A stretch of 64,000 bases of DNA from DTU013 sp964512095. Lineage in GTDB: Bacteria; Bacillota; Clostridia; Acetivibrionales; DTU013. The position numbers were made by a program, and so were the translations under genes. Position 1 is the first letter of the stretch. Each line of letters opens with the position of its first letter. The notes beneath the pieces are model-generated. The model made no database searches. It saw only the letters and a program-made list of their open reading frames with translations, and was not told the DNA's origin. Shown here one piece after another: positions 8,276-17,180 of this stretch. The stretch is from contig CAZEIH010000002.1 of assembly GCA_964512095.1 (NCBI GenBank), forward strand, positions 152,435 to 216,434, given 5' to 3'.

Positions 8276-10216
8276 CTAATCATTTTTTTCAAACTCTTGG
8301 ACACCTTCCCTATGAGGGAATAGGTCATCCATGTGCTTTTTCATATAGCATGCCATATACTGGTTGTTTTTCGCTGCCTCGGAGTAATACCGAATAGCTG
8401 TTTTAATATTAGCCTCTTCAATAGAAGCCATTGCATAATTTAGTGTAACAAAAAATCTATCTTCAGACTCATCAAGGGTGCTATAATACAGCCTAAGTCT
8501 TTCCGCCTTATATAACAGATTAACATAGCTTATTCCTCTTTCAATGTACAATTTGAAAAGTGAGCTGTATTTTTCAGATACTTCTATTTTTGAATTCTTT
8601 GTTTCAGCAGCTTCTCTAAATAATAAAACAAATAATATACATATTGAAACCCTCAGGCTGTTATAGTCATCCTCTCGTACATTTTCTCCAGCAACATAGT
8701 CTTCGAAAAATTCCTTCAGCTCGCCTTTCATATCTATCATTTTGTTTAAATACTGTTTTATTTTCGCCTTCCCCATTTTTTTAATGGCGGAAATAACAGG
8801 CCTGGGCCTTTTATCTACGTCCAGAAAAAACTCTGCATAGTAGTCAGGCAGCTCATTAAAATCAGTCTCTCTTATCAGTTTATCAATTTGCTGTGGTTTA
8901 TCCGCATATAAACCAAGCCTGTGTTTGTTAAGGCTTGAATAAATATCTTTACCTTTTCTAAACTCAGACTCTACCCTTTTCTTATCTGTAGTGCTATAAT
9001 TGACGATTTGACCTTCTATTGTGCTTACTATTTTCCCCTTTAAATCATTATCTGTAGCCTTCTTCTCAATAAGATCAGCCAGGTCTGTAAACCTTTCTAA
9101 CTTTAGCAGGGCTTTTGCAGCTATTAGCAAGCCCTTTTCTTTGTCACTTATCTGAATCGCAGTATCATATACCTCATCATATTTCTGACTGCTGTAATAC
9201 TCATTGGCAATAAAGAATAATGCATTGTCTAAGAATGTCTGTCCTAAAAAAAACACTTCCACATGTGGGTTTGTGGATATTGACAAAGTATCATAACGAC
9301 TTGCCAAGTCAATGTACTTTAAATAAGCCTCCATTGATTCCTGCTTTTTATCTAAATTACTCAAGGATACTGCCATTATATAATATAAGTCAATAAACTC
9401 GGGCTGAAGTAGCAGGCCCTCTTTACTTACTTTAATTGCCTCGGTGTATTCATTGTTTTGCAAAGAGATCAGAGCATATGCGCCGTATATAAAGATTGCT
9501 TGCTTCATGATTTGAGGCTTACCAACAATTAATCGATATGCTCTGCGTATTTCCTCCAAGGCCTCTGTCATATCTTCGTGGGTGCTATAAGTTTTGGCGA
9601 GCTGGAATCTGTAATAGGGATTATCCGGGTTCTTTTTAAGCTCTGCTTTCAAAATTCCGCCAGTCCGGATAAACTTTCTTTCTCTTATTTCCTTATTACC
9701 GAATAAATATCCATAATGATCAAAATAGACATTAGTATTAACTATCGGTGCCTTATATACAGGTTGATTATGTACTGAACCATCATAACGAAAATCTCCA
9801 TCATTTCGAAATACCCTCTCTTGCTGTATAAGGGTAAAGCTTCTATTTGCAGTAAAGTTCTTAATTCTGCAGGTTAAGGTATTTGCATGTTTCCTGTTTT
9901 CTGCGATATCTTTATATAGCTGTAATGGGTCTTGAATGACTTCATCTGCATCAAGTATAAGAATAAACTCCCCTTTTGCATATGAAATTGTGATGTTTCT
10001 CATTTCCGAAAAGTGATTTGTCCACTCATGAAAGAACAGCTTTTCTGTATATTGGCCAGCGATATTTACAGTATTGTCACTAGATCCTGTATCAACTATT
10101 ATCAGTTCAACATCTCTTTTTTCTATTAGTTGGCCTAAAGAATCAAGACATCTTTTGAGGTTCTTTTCTTCATCCTTTACCATCATACAGATGCTTATCA
10201 AATATTCATATCCCAT
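8276..10216 (-). CDS. GT2 glycosyltransferase with C-terminal TPR repeats
   Basis: 646 residues. The first 110 or so form a GT2 domain of the SunS-like type: ISICMMVKDEEKNLKRCLDS, IVDTGSSDNT, and the metal-binding LILDADEV. The rest is helical with TPR-like units such as FQLAKTYSTHEDMTEALEEI and PEFIDLYYIMAVSLSNLDKK. Proteins of this build attach sugars to peptides or proteins, the TPRs serving as the acceptor-binding scaffold. Lying upstream of flagellin on the same strand and downstream of the fliW-csrA genes, it is a good candidate flagellin glycosyltransferase; the acceptor is inferred. An AAGGGAAGA ribosome site precedes the ATG. Confidence 0.85.
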   Translation of the reverse strand: MGYEYLISICMMVKDEEKNLKRCLDSLGQLIEKRDVELIIVDTGSSDNTVNIAGQYTEKLFFHEWTNHFSEMRNITISYAKGEFILILDADEVIQDPLQLYKDIAENRKHANTLTCRIKNFTANRSFTLIQQERVFRNDGDFRYDGSVHNQPVYKAPIVNTNVYFDHYGYLFGNKEIRERKFIRTGGILKAELKKNPDNPYYRFQLAKTYSTHEDMTEALEEIRRAYRLIVGKPQIMKQAIFIYGAYALISLQNNEYTEAIKVSKEGLLLQPEFIDLYYIMAVSLSNLDKKQESMEAYLKYIDLASRYDTLSISTNPHVEVFFLGQTFLDNALFFIANEYYSSQKYDEVYDTAIQISDKEKGLLIAAKALLKLERFTDLADLIEKKATDNDLKGKIVSTIEGQIVNYSTTDKKRVESEFRKGKDIYSSLNKHRLGLYADKPQQIDKLIRETDFNELPDYYAEFFLDVDKRPRPVISAIKKMGKAKIKQYLNKMIDMKGELKEFFEDYVAGENVREDDYNSLRVSICILFVLLFREAAETKNSKIEVSEKYSSLFKLYIERGISYVNLLYKAERLRLYYSTLDESEDRFFVTLNYAMASIEEANIKTAIRYYSEAAKNNQYMACYMKKHMDDLFPHREGVQEFEKND

Positions 10217-10228
10217 TTGGCTCTTCCC

Positions 10229-10561
10229 TTAATGATTATTTAGTAGACTTTCTTTCCAATATCCTAATAAGTCCTTAAGCTCATACTTCAACACATCGGT
10301 AAGCAGATGATCATCCGACATTCTCATGGATTCCTTGATTATTTCCAGCTTTTCCAACAACTCCACAAGGTCTATATTGCTATAAAAACCCTTTATTACA
10401 TCTATCCCTTCAGAGAGGGCTAATATATCATCCAGCAAATCAGTAATTCTAGTAAATTTGTCGCTATCTAACGTATTATCACAGATGGTATCAATCCTGC
10501 TAATAATATCTGTTATTAATTCAACAATTGTATTCTTTATTTCTCTAAGCTGCTCATCCAT
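10229..10561 (-). CDS. Small helical protein of unknown function between csrA and a glycosyltransferase
   Basis: 110 residues, acidic, predicted mostly alpha-helical, with heptad-like stretches (IVELITDIISRIDTI; ITDLLDDILAL; LVELLEKLEIIKESM). It has no signal peptide, membrane segment or cysteine motif, and I recognise no family. AGGGAG sits well placed before the ATG. It lies 12 bases ahead of the TPR glycosyltransferase, so the two are almost certainly co-transcribed and it may be an accessory of glycosylation or a flagellar chaperone-like protein. That role is guesswork from position. Confidence 0.75.
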   Translation of the reverse strand: MDEQLREIKNTIVELITDIISRIDTICDNTLDSDKFTRITDLLDDILALSEGIDVIKGFYSNIDLVELLEKLEIIKESMRMSDDHLLTDVLKYELKDLLGYWKESLLNNH

Positions 10562-10635
10562 ATCAGTTCTCCCTGTTAATATCTATATCTTAATAGGCTT
10601 CAGTAAAGTAAAAGCCCTTTGTATCAAATTCCGCT

Positions 10636-10860
10636 TTAACCCTTCTTAAGTATATCATTTAAATTAATTCCAGTATTAATAGAGGCTGCCTTTTTATTCT
10701 CCTCTGAAATCTGCAGGAATACTTCCTTCCTGTGTATGGAAATATCTCTCGGAGCGCTAATACCTATACGTACCTGATCCCCCTGCACCTCCAGGATGGT
10801 TATCTCAATATTCTCATTTACTATTATGGACTGATCCTTTTTTCTTGTCAGCACCAGCAT
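10636..10860 (-). CDS. csrA: Translational regulator CsrA
   Basis: The real start is ATG 10860 with GGGAGGACAGGG upstream, giving 74 residues, the normal CsrA size; a longer frame from 10929 only extends into fliW. The sequence MLVLTRKKDQSIIV, then GDQVRIGISAPRDISIHRKEV, is the conserved RNA-binding beta-sheet core. It binds GGA motifs in leader RNAs and represses translation; the flagellin leader in this window carries two such motifs. Its 5' end overlaps the 3' end of fliW by 47 bases, so the repressor and its antagonist are translationally linked. Confidence 0.95.
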   Translation of the reverse strand: MLVLTRKKDQSIIVNENIEITILEVQGDQVRIGISAPRDISIHRKEVFLQISEENKKAASINTGINLNDILKKG

Positions 10861-11311
10861 TTTCCCTGTCCTCCCGTCCATGGAGTTCTTCCAGTATATA
10901 GTGTCGCACACCGTACATGTCTGTGTCAAGGACGACCTGTCTGCCCCTGTTTTCCCTAATATTAATGATTAGCGGTGCCTGTAGATTTACTGTCATATTG
11001 TTTATATCCTCTGGTACAACAACAATGCAGTAGATGACAACATCGCTTGGGTCCTTTATATCCAATTCCTTAAGAAGCTCGTCATTTAGTTTAATCTCAT
11101 AATCTTTCCTGACTGCAAAAGGATCAATGATTACAAAAGCGGGTTTGGGCCCATCTAGGCCTTGTAACCACTTAAATGGAGAGCCCTCCTCTTCATTGTC
11201 TATCAATATAAATCTATTAACATCTTCAAAGCCTAACAAGCCTCGTCTAAAACCATAAATATCACTATCCTCGACATTGAGCCGTCCAAAATACTTAGTC
11301 TGTAATAGCAT
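10814..11311 (-). CDS. fliW: Flagellar assembly factor FliW
   Basis: 165 residues. Family motifs are clear: FGRLNVEDSDIYGFRRGLLGFE near the N-terminus, FKWLQGLDGPKPAFVIIDPF near residue 46, and LQAPLIINIRENRGRQVVLD near residue 118. FliW binds free flagellin and, when flagellin has been exported, binds CsrA and stops its repression of flagellin translation. The charged tail (about 20 residues, KKKGSVHNSK at the end) exceeds the minimal family length and is encoded by the part overlapping csrA. GGAGG lies 9 bases before the ATG. Confidence 0.95.
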   Translation of the reverse strand: MLLQTKYFGRLNVEDSDIYGFRRGLLGFEDVNRFILIDNEEEGSPFKWLQGLDGPKPAFVIIDPFAVRKDYEIKLNDELLKELDIKDPSDVVIYCIVVVPEDINNMTVNLQAPLIINIRENRGRQVVLDTDMYGVRHYILEELHGREDRENAGADKKKGSVHNSK

Positions 11312-11334
11312 TTTCCCATTCCTCCAGTAAATTA

Positions 11335-11910
11335 TCAGACAAATGCATCAAATCTGCCCTTAGTATATCTAAAACTGATTGAGGGATACTGTGCCATGGA
11401 AATTCTGACCTGTGACGGTGAGTAATCCATACTGACACCTCCTGGTGTAAATTCACCTTGAACCCCGTTACTTATCCCTTCAGCATTCCTTTGAGCACTA
11501 ATCTGCACGTCCCCTTCAACAGTTATCCTAGGCCTTGCCTTAGGCATATAGTCCAGCCCGAATTCATGCTCCGGGTATGCATCTCTCTCCACAATAGACG
11601 GCAGCGGGCTGTTGGGATTCTCCAGTGCCGCCATACTATCTCCATCTCCTGCAACCTTGCTTGCATAGTTCAACGCCTGCTGTATCGCGCTCTGGGCCGC
11701 CTGCCTTGTCAAATCCAACGGACCCATAAGACCTGAGGTAGCAAAGCATTCATACTGATCAATAACCACACGCGGAAGCTCAGTCTGGACATCTACTTTC
11801 GCTTCCTTATGACTTAGCTCCAGCTTGGCCCTTTTTGTATGTATCGATAAATGCGAAGGCGATGTCTCAATATTGAGTCTTGCGGGCACTCTGCTAATTT
11901 CCAGTCCCAT
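11335..11910 (-). CDS. DUF6470 (YviE-type) flagellar-cluster protein
   Basis: 191 residues. A repeating beta-rich N-terminus (LNIETSPSHLSIHTKRAKLELSHKEAKVDV) is followed by a helical QAAQSAIQQALNYASKVA and a beta-rich end, as in YviE, which sits between flgL and fliW in Bacillus subtilis. The position here is the same. Its function is unknown; no signal peptide or membrane segment is visible. Confidence 0.8.
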   Translation of the reverse strand: MGLEISRVPARLNIETSPSHLSIHTKRAKLELSHKEAKVDVQTELPRVVIDQYECFATSGLMGPLDLTRQAAQSAIQQALNYASKVAGDGDSMAALENPNSPLPSIVERDAYPEHEFGLDYMPKARPRITVEGDVQISAQRNAEGISNGVQGEFTPGGVSMDYSPSQVRISMAQYPSISFRYTKGRFDAFV

Positions 11911-12002
11911 ATAACCACCATCCTTGGTGAATTATTCAATCCATTACCTTTATGCCACCTACAGCGCTAAAGAAGTGGAATAACTCCATAGCCCATCGAC
12001 TT

Positions 12003-12917
12003 TTACCTTAAAAAATCAATCAGTGAAGGCATAATTATCCTTGCACCTCCCGCAAGAGATGCCCTGTACACATTTTCTTCGTTCTTGAGGTTCATAATGG
12101 TTTCAGTCATATCTACATTCTCGTTTTCGCTCATTAACTTTGTAAAATTGGTGTTGTCATTCATCATTCTGTTAGCTGTCAGCTCAAGTCTATTTACACG
12201 AGCACCCACATCGGCTCTGACTCTAAGGACATTATCCAGATTGTCAGAAAAATTGTGTGCCAAGCTTGTAATTGCACCATAATCAGCATTGGCCAAAGCA
12301 GTAATCAATGAGTCCATATCCTGAATAAACTTACCTGCACCACCTACATCTCCAGCTCCAATATCGGCTCCGGCATTAAACAGGTCCCCACCTGTCACAT
12401 TAATATTGATGCTGTCGCCCAGACCAATTTCATAGTTTATTTCCTCATTATTACTCACTTCTAATAAGAAATTCCCGTCTGCGTCCAGTAGCTTTTCATC
12501 CGTCTTAAAGCCAGTAAAAATGTTCCTTCCGGCATAAGTTGTATTTCCCAAATTGATAATCTGTGTCTTAAGCTGCCTGATTTCCATCTCTGTTGCCTTC
12601 AAATCCTCAGGGCTCTCTATTGCATCGCTTCCTACCACCAGTTCTTTCACCCTCTGGAATACTTCACCCATATCGTTTAATGCTGATTCAGTGATTTCAA
12701 GCCATGACTGAGCGTCTTTCAGATTTCGTTGGTATTGCTTGATCTCCGCCACATCGGTACGAAGCTTCAATGCTCTTGCCGCCACAACAGGGTCGTCAGA
12801 TGGGACCTGTATCTTTTTCCCAGAAGCGAGCTGCGCCTGATACTTGTCCATCCTTGTCAAATTATTACCTATATAATTGACCATATTATTGATAAGCATG
12901 TTATTAGTTATTCTCAT
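12003..12917 (-). CDS. flgL: Flagellar hook-filament junction protein FlgL
   Basis: Start chosen at ATG 12917 with ACAGGAGGG upstream (304 aa); the longer frame from 13001 would translate through a copy of the dispersed repeat. MRITNNMLINNMV and DKYQAQLASGKKIQVPSDDPVVAARAL are the flagellin-like N-terminal helices, and NVDMTETIMNLKNEENVYRASLAGGARIIMPSLIDFL is the matching C-terminal domain (given here as the end of the protein). FlgL joins the FlgK ring to the filament. It follows the second flgK, with a partial structured repeat in the 120-base gap. Confidence 0.95.
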   Translation of the reverse strand: MRITNNMLINNMVNYIGNNLTRMDKYQAQLASGKKIQVPSDDPVVAARALKLRTDVAEIKQYQRNLKDAQSWLEITESALNDMGEVFQRVKELVVGSDAIESPEDLKATEMEIRQLKTQIINLGNTTYAGRNIFTGFKTDEKLLDADGNFLLEVSNNEEINYEIGLGDSININVTGGDLFNAGADIGAGDVGGAGKFIQDMDSLITALANADYGAITSLAHNFSDNLDNVLRVRADVGARVNRLELTANRMMNDNTNFTKLMSENENVDMTETIMNLKNEENVYRASLAGGARIIMPSLIDFLR

Positions 12918-12945
12918 ATCCAAACCCTCCTGTACGAATAATAAA

Positions 12946-12985
12946 CAGTGCTCCACCTGGCTCCCTGAGCGAAGCGAATTGACTG
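12946..12985 (-). repeat. Dispersed structured repeat, 5' half only (copy f)
   Basis: On the minus strand this reads the 5' section of the repeat (AGTCAATTCGCTTCGCTCAG, then GGAGCCAGGTGGAG) and then stops, lacking the second hairpin. It occupies the flgK-flgL gap of the flagellar operon. Confidence 0.7.
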
Positions 12986-13036
12986 TGACCCTCAGCAGCA
13001 ACCTTTATGTCTGCAATATCTTATGGTACACTAGCG

Positions 13037-14671
13037 TCATACAAACAATCCATTTATAAGCTTGTCATATATCTCACCCATAGTCTGAATCATTTTTGCC
13101 GCTGCATTGTAAGCATGCTGGAATTTTACCAGGTTGGTCATTTCCTCATCTATTGATACACCTGAGTCTGATAGCCTCCTGTTAATAATCTGATTGATGA
13201 CGACCCCTTGATTATCAGCATAGTTTCCAGCCTGCTCCGAATCTATGCCCAATGTTGCAACAAGCGACTTCATAAAATCCTCGGGAGCACCCTCCGAAAA
13301 CATATCCGCATTCCTTCTGAATCCAAGTAGCTTATTCAAGACCTCGATATTCCCCGCTTCACCGGATATATCAGAAGTAGCAATCAGGTTATAGTCATCA
13401 AGTATATCGGAACTGACGGAGAAATTTTTAGCTGTTATATTCTCATACAGATCATACACCTGAGCTGGATCATTAGGATCTGCTGCACCGGAGATAAAAT
13501 CAACGCTAGATGCTGGTAGTTTACTCTCCCCAGTCATTGTAAAGAATCTTATACCGTCAACATAAGAATTGTAACCAAATCCAGCTGTATGGCCAGTTCC
13601 ATTTTCGCCAACATCGAATGCCTTATCTCCGTCAGTGTCTATATATCCCTCATTAAATGCCCGTGCAAAGGTACGAACAAATTCATTCAGCTTCTTCTGA
13701 TAAAATGGTATTCCTTTATAATTTGGCGAAACGGCGTTATTATCAGGATTCACAAAGCCCTCATTACCATCTCTCACATCCAAATATCCCCTAAGCTCTC
13801 CACCTTTTATGTTCAGTTTGTTGCCGTCAGCCCATTTTATCTCATACAGATTACCTATATCCTCTTTGTTCACCTTCTTAGCTGCCGGTCTTTGCTCCAT
13901 AGCCAGCTTACTAACAGCAAAATGGTCAACAAGGGCCTTACCGCTAATGGTTATTACGAAATGCCTATCCTCTCTTCCATCTGGTGTATGCCCTGTTACT
14001 ACTTCATTGGCATCAATATTGATTATTCTTGACAGCTTATCCACAAGAAGAGTCCTTTGGTCCCTCATATCATTAGCTGTATTTCCATCCAGCTCCGTTA
14101 TATATATTTGCCTGTTTAGCTGCTGGATCTGTGTTGCGTAGGAGTTGACCTCCTCAACCTTCGTCTGTATCCTATAGTTCACGTCCTTCTGCATTTCTTC
14201 CAGATGGGAGGCCATACTGTTGAAATACTTAGTTAGCGTCACGCCTCTCTGCTTTACAAGGGATCTGACTGCAGCACTGCTAGGATCCTTGGCAAGCTCC
14301 TGCATAGAATCAAAAAAGTCGCTCATTATCGTAGTAAAGCCACTGTCTGAGGGCTCGTTGAAGGTTACCTCAATATCTGAGAGCACCTCCTTCTTTGCAA
14401 TCCATTCGCCGTGGGACAGATTCTCGCTCCAGAACTTGAAATCTAGATACTCATCTCGAATTCTCTTAACACCTATAACATCAGAACCTGTACCCATCAT
14501 TCCGGTTCCATCTGCCAGTGCCATTGGTCTGGAGGCAATCTGGACCGCCTGCTGCCTTGAGTAGCCCGGAGTATTTATATTGTTAAGGTTATGGTTTACT
14601 GTATCCAGACTGCGTTGAGCTGAAAAAAGGCCACGCACCGCTACATTTAAACCAAAAAATGATTCAGCCAT
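13037..14671 (-). CDS. flgK: Flagellar hook-associated protein FlgK (second copy)
   Basis: 544 residues, a usual FlgK length. It opens with FFGLNVAVRGLFSAQRSL and VNHNLNNINTPGYSRQQ, the D0 motif with the NTPGYSRQ loop, and closes with SIDEEMTNLVKFQHAYNAAAKMIQTM, the C-terminal D0 helix. FlgK forms the first ring between hook and filament. It starts 6 bases after the upstream flgK paralogue. The two copies differ greatly in their middle regions, so they are old paralogues rather than a recent duplication. Confidence 0.92.
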   Translation of the reverse strand: MAESFFGLNVAVRGLFSAQRSLDTVNHNLNNINTPGYSRQQAVQIASRPMALADGTGMMGTGSDVIGVKRIRDEYLDFKFWSENLSHGEWIAKKEVLSDIEVTFNEPSDSGFTTIMSDFFDSMQELAKDPSSAAVRSLVKQRGVTLTKYFNSMASHLEEMQKDVNYRIQTKVEEVNSYATQIQQLNRQIYITELDGNTANDMRDQRTLLVDKLSRIINIDANEVVTGHTPDGREDRHFVITISGKALVDHFAVSKLAMEQRPAAKKVNKEDIGNLYEIKWADGNKLNIKGGELRGYLDVRDGNEGFVNPDNNAVSPNYKGIPFYQKKLNEFVRTFARAFNEGYIDTDGDKAFDVGENGTGHTAGFGYNSYVDGIRFFTMTGESKLPASSVDFISGAADPNDPAQVYDLYENITAKNFSVSSDILDDYNLIATSDISGEAGNIEVLNKLLGFRRNADMFSEGAPEDFMKSLVATLGIDSEQAGNYADNQGVVINQIINRRLSDSGVSIDEEMTNLVKFQHAYNAAAKMIQTMGEIYDKLINGLFV

Positions 14672-14677
14672 TTATTC

Positions 14678-16603
14678 TCACCTACCCGCTATTCCAAGTC
14701 TATTAACAATTGTTTCCATCATTGTATCCATTATATTGAGTACTCTTGAAGCCGCATCGTATGCAAACTTAAATTTCATCATGTTTGACATTTCCTCATC
14801 CATAGAGACACCTGTTATTGAAGTCCTCTGCGCATCAGCCGACTCCACCAGCTTACTCTGGCTTTCTGCGATCCTTGACGAATCGGCGCCATTGTTCCCC
14901 ATGTTCAGTATTATATCCTGATAATAGTCATCCACGCTTACAACCCCCGTACTATCCCTGATTATTAACTTATGCCTCAGGTTTGCTATCTCAAGAGCGT
15001 TTGAATTATCTCCACTCTCTCCCGTTTTGGATGCAGCCATATTTGATAGGTCTGACAGGTTGGAGTTTAGCCTTATATTCCCCATTTCCAGTGGTTTACT
15101 TGAACTTATCGCCACAAAGAAATCCTCTCCATAACTTGCCGGATCCTTAATATTCATTCCGCTTCTATGCAGATAATTCACCTCTCTGAGCATAGCATTA
15201 ACCAAGGCGTTTAGCCTCTGCTTCAGTTGTGATACTACATTCAAAGACTCTCCAACCAATGAGTAGTTAGATACGACATCCATATTTGTATCAGATGCCA
15301 TATTTGTTGTAATGGCCTCATATGAGCCTAAGTCAATGAAATCCGTCAGGCTATATGTACTACCATCTAAAGCACCGGCAAAGCTATCCCATGCAGCAGT
15401 ATTATCAGTTATTACCGATGTATCCATTCCTACACTTTCCAATGCATTTCTCAACACATCCATGTCTGCCGGCACTCCATTAGTCAGGAGTATTGCATAC
15501 TTGTTGGAATTAGCCCTGAAGCCTGTCGTTGAACCTATTTGATTGGCCAAATCATCAGCATTTGATGCATCTATGACTCTAACATTATAATCCAGACCTC
15601 TTTTGTCTAGTTCATTTGTATATGCAGCAATTTGATCTGCTATTTCATCTGAAGCTGTAGTACTTGTATCTACATAAAAAACCACATCGGCCTTTGTGTT
15701 AGGTGTACCGTTCTCATAGCTTCCTATTGCACCGGAAACATCTCCCCTTGACTCCATAAGTCCCCTTATGATACCGCTGCTTACGGGTACCTCAATACTA
15801 GTCCCTGCCAGCTTCGGAACAAAGAAATTTTCTCCGACTTTTCTCTCTGCTGCATACAGATCTGTGCTGACACCCTTCTGAACGATGAAATACCCGCCCA
15901 TTGTTACGTCTATCTGGCCATCCTGCATTTCATTGATATCTACTTTAACCAGCTTGGTTAGTCTGTCTATCAACGTATTACGCTGATCTCTGTAATCGCT
16001 GGCAGTATCTCCTGAAACCTCTGATTTTAATATCTTAACATTAAGATTAGCTATTTCCCTTGTTACCTCATTAACCTCGGCAATCCTTACCGTGATCTCA
16101 GTATTCAGGTCATTCTGAAGCCTATCAAGCTGGGAGCCCATATGGTTAATTTGCTGAACCAAAGCCTCGCTTCTCTGCCTTACAAGAGCCCTAATCGTAA
16201 GGCTGTCCGGTTCCTTGGAAAGCTCCTGCCATGAATCCCAAAACTTATTGAGTACATTTTGGAGTCCTGATTCCATAGGCTCAGCCATAATAGCTTCCAC
16301 ATCGCTAAAGGTTTTTCGCCGGGTTTCCCAGTATCCCAACGTAGTATTTTCTTGCCTGTATATGTTATCAAGGAAGGTATGCCTAATCTGCCTGATATCC
16401 TGAATATCAGCTCCAAGACCAAGCTGTACCATTCCACCCCGTGACATCACAGTTTCAACAGGGCCATTTTTTATCATAGCCTGCTGTCTCACATAACCTG
16501 CAGTATTCACATTAGCAATATTATGACCTGTTACATATAGTCCGCGTTCGTTGACTAAAAGACCAGAACGCGCTATTTCGTAACTGGCAAACCCTACGCC
16601 CAT
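14678..16603 (-). CDS. flgK: Flagellar hook-associated protein FlgK (first copy, with a VWA-like insertion)
   Basis: 641 residues. The N-terminus (FASYEIARSGLLVNERGL, HNIANVNTAGYVRQQA) and C-terminus (SMDEEMSNMMKFKFAYDAAS) are FlgK D0/D1 segments. Between about residues 305 and 435 is an extra alpha/beta domain: ADVVFYVDTSTTASDEI, then YNVRVIDASN, then KYAILLTNGVPADMDVL. It resembles a von Willebrand factor A fold with a partial DxSxS metal site (DTSTT). This accounts for the roughly 100-residue excess over the second FlgK. Whether this copy replaces FlgK, pairs with it, or displays the insert on the junction is unknown. Confidence 0.9.
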   Translation of the reverse strand: MGVGFASYEIARSGLLVNERGLYVTGHNIANVNTAGYVRQQAMIKNGPVETVMSRGGMVQLGLGADIQDIRQIRHTFLDNIYRQENTTLGYWETRRKTFSDVEAIMAEPMESGLQNVLNKFWDSWQELSKEPDSLTIRALVRQRSEALVQQINHMGSQLDRLQNDLNTEITVRIAEVNEVTREIANLNVKILKSEVSGDTASDYRDQRNTLIDRLTKLVKVDINEMQDGQIDVTMGGYFIVQKGVSTDLYAAERKVGENFFVPKLAGTSIEVPVSSGIIRGLMESRGDVSGAIGSYENGTPNTKADVVFYVDTSTTASDEIADQIAAYTNELDKRGLDYNVRVIDASNADDLANQIGSTTGFRANSNKYAILLTNGVPADMDVLRNALESVGMDTSVITDNTAAWDSFAGALDGSTYSLTDFIDLGSYEAITTNMASDTNMDVVSNYSLVGESLNVVSQLKQRLNALVNAMLREVNYLHRSGMNIKDPASYGEDFFVAISSSKPLEMGNIRLNSNLSDLSNMAASKTGESGDNSNALEIANLRHKLIIRDSTGVVSVDDYYQDIILNMGNNGADSSRIAESQSKLVESADAQRTSITGVSMDEEMSNMMKFKFAYDAASRVLNIMDTMMETIVNRLGIAGR

Positions 16604-16615
16604 AAATATGGCCTC

Positions 16616-17116
16616 CTATAATTTCATATCAAAGAAGTTGCGCTTCTTGGAATCATTGGATTGTCCGGATTCTCCATATATGTCTCCGGATGATTCGGCA
16701 TTTGAAAGGACATTAACTGAGAAATCGATATAATCCAGTGAATTTTTAATAAGCTTGGAGTTCATGACATTGGCGTTACTCAGATCACTAAAAAGCCCTG
16801 CCATTTTTTCGCTACAATCCTTTAATTCCTTTGATTGTTCAGTGGAAAGTATCTTTTCAAGCTCAGAAATTGTTATTTCCTCAGGCTTTCTTCCCAACTT
16901 GTCAGCATACTCAATTACAAGTGCCTCCCGCTCCTCCTCCAGCTTACCCAGCTGAAGTATCATCGTTTGCTCAGCTCTTGTAATACCCTCAAGCTCAGTC
17001 ACCCTGCCCTTGACTATCACATCTGTTTTTTCCTTAGACAGCGTCAGAATGCCTTCATAAATTGTTGCTTCTTTGTTAAGTATATCTATGAGTTTTTTTA
17101 CTGAAACAGTATCCAA
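16616..17116 (-). CDS. flgN: Flagellar chaperone FlgN family protein
   Basis: About 166 residues from TTG 17116, which has AGGTGG 7 bases upstream; GTG 17134 is in frame but has no good ribosome site. The protein is a long helical hairpin (LIDILNKEATIYEGILTL; EGITRAEQTMILQLGKLEEE), and the C-terminal KKRNFFDMKL ends as many FlgN proteins do. FlgN is the export chaperone for FlgK and FlgL. It lies between flgM and the two flgK genes, as expected. Confidence 0.85.
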   Translation of the reverse strand: MDTVSVKKLIDILNKEATIYEGILTLSKEKTDVIVKGRVTELEGITRAEQTMILQLGKLEEEREALVIEYADKLGRKPEEITISELEKILSTEQSKELKDCSEKMAGLFSDLSNANVMNSKLIKNSLDYIDFSVNVLSNAESSGDIYGESGQSNDSKKRNFFDMKL

Positions 17117-17180
17117 AGCTCCACCACCTATCACATATCCAACCCGGGAAAAAGGAGAGTTGTTAAACTCCCCAAGTACA

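Noticed and set aside
12918..13001. Extended FlgL N-terminus
   Set aside because: It translates a repeat fragment; the ATG at 12917 with a strong ribosome site gives the conserved MRITNNM start.
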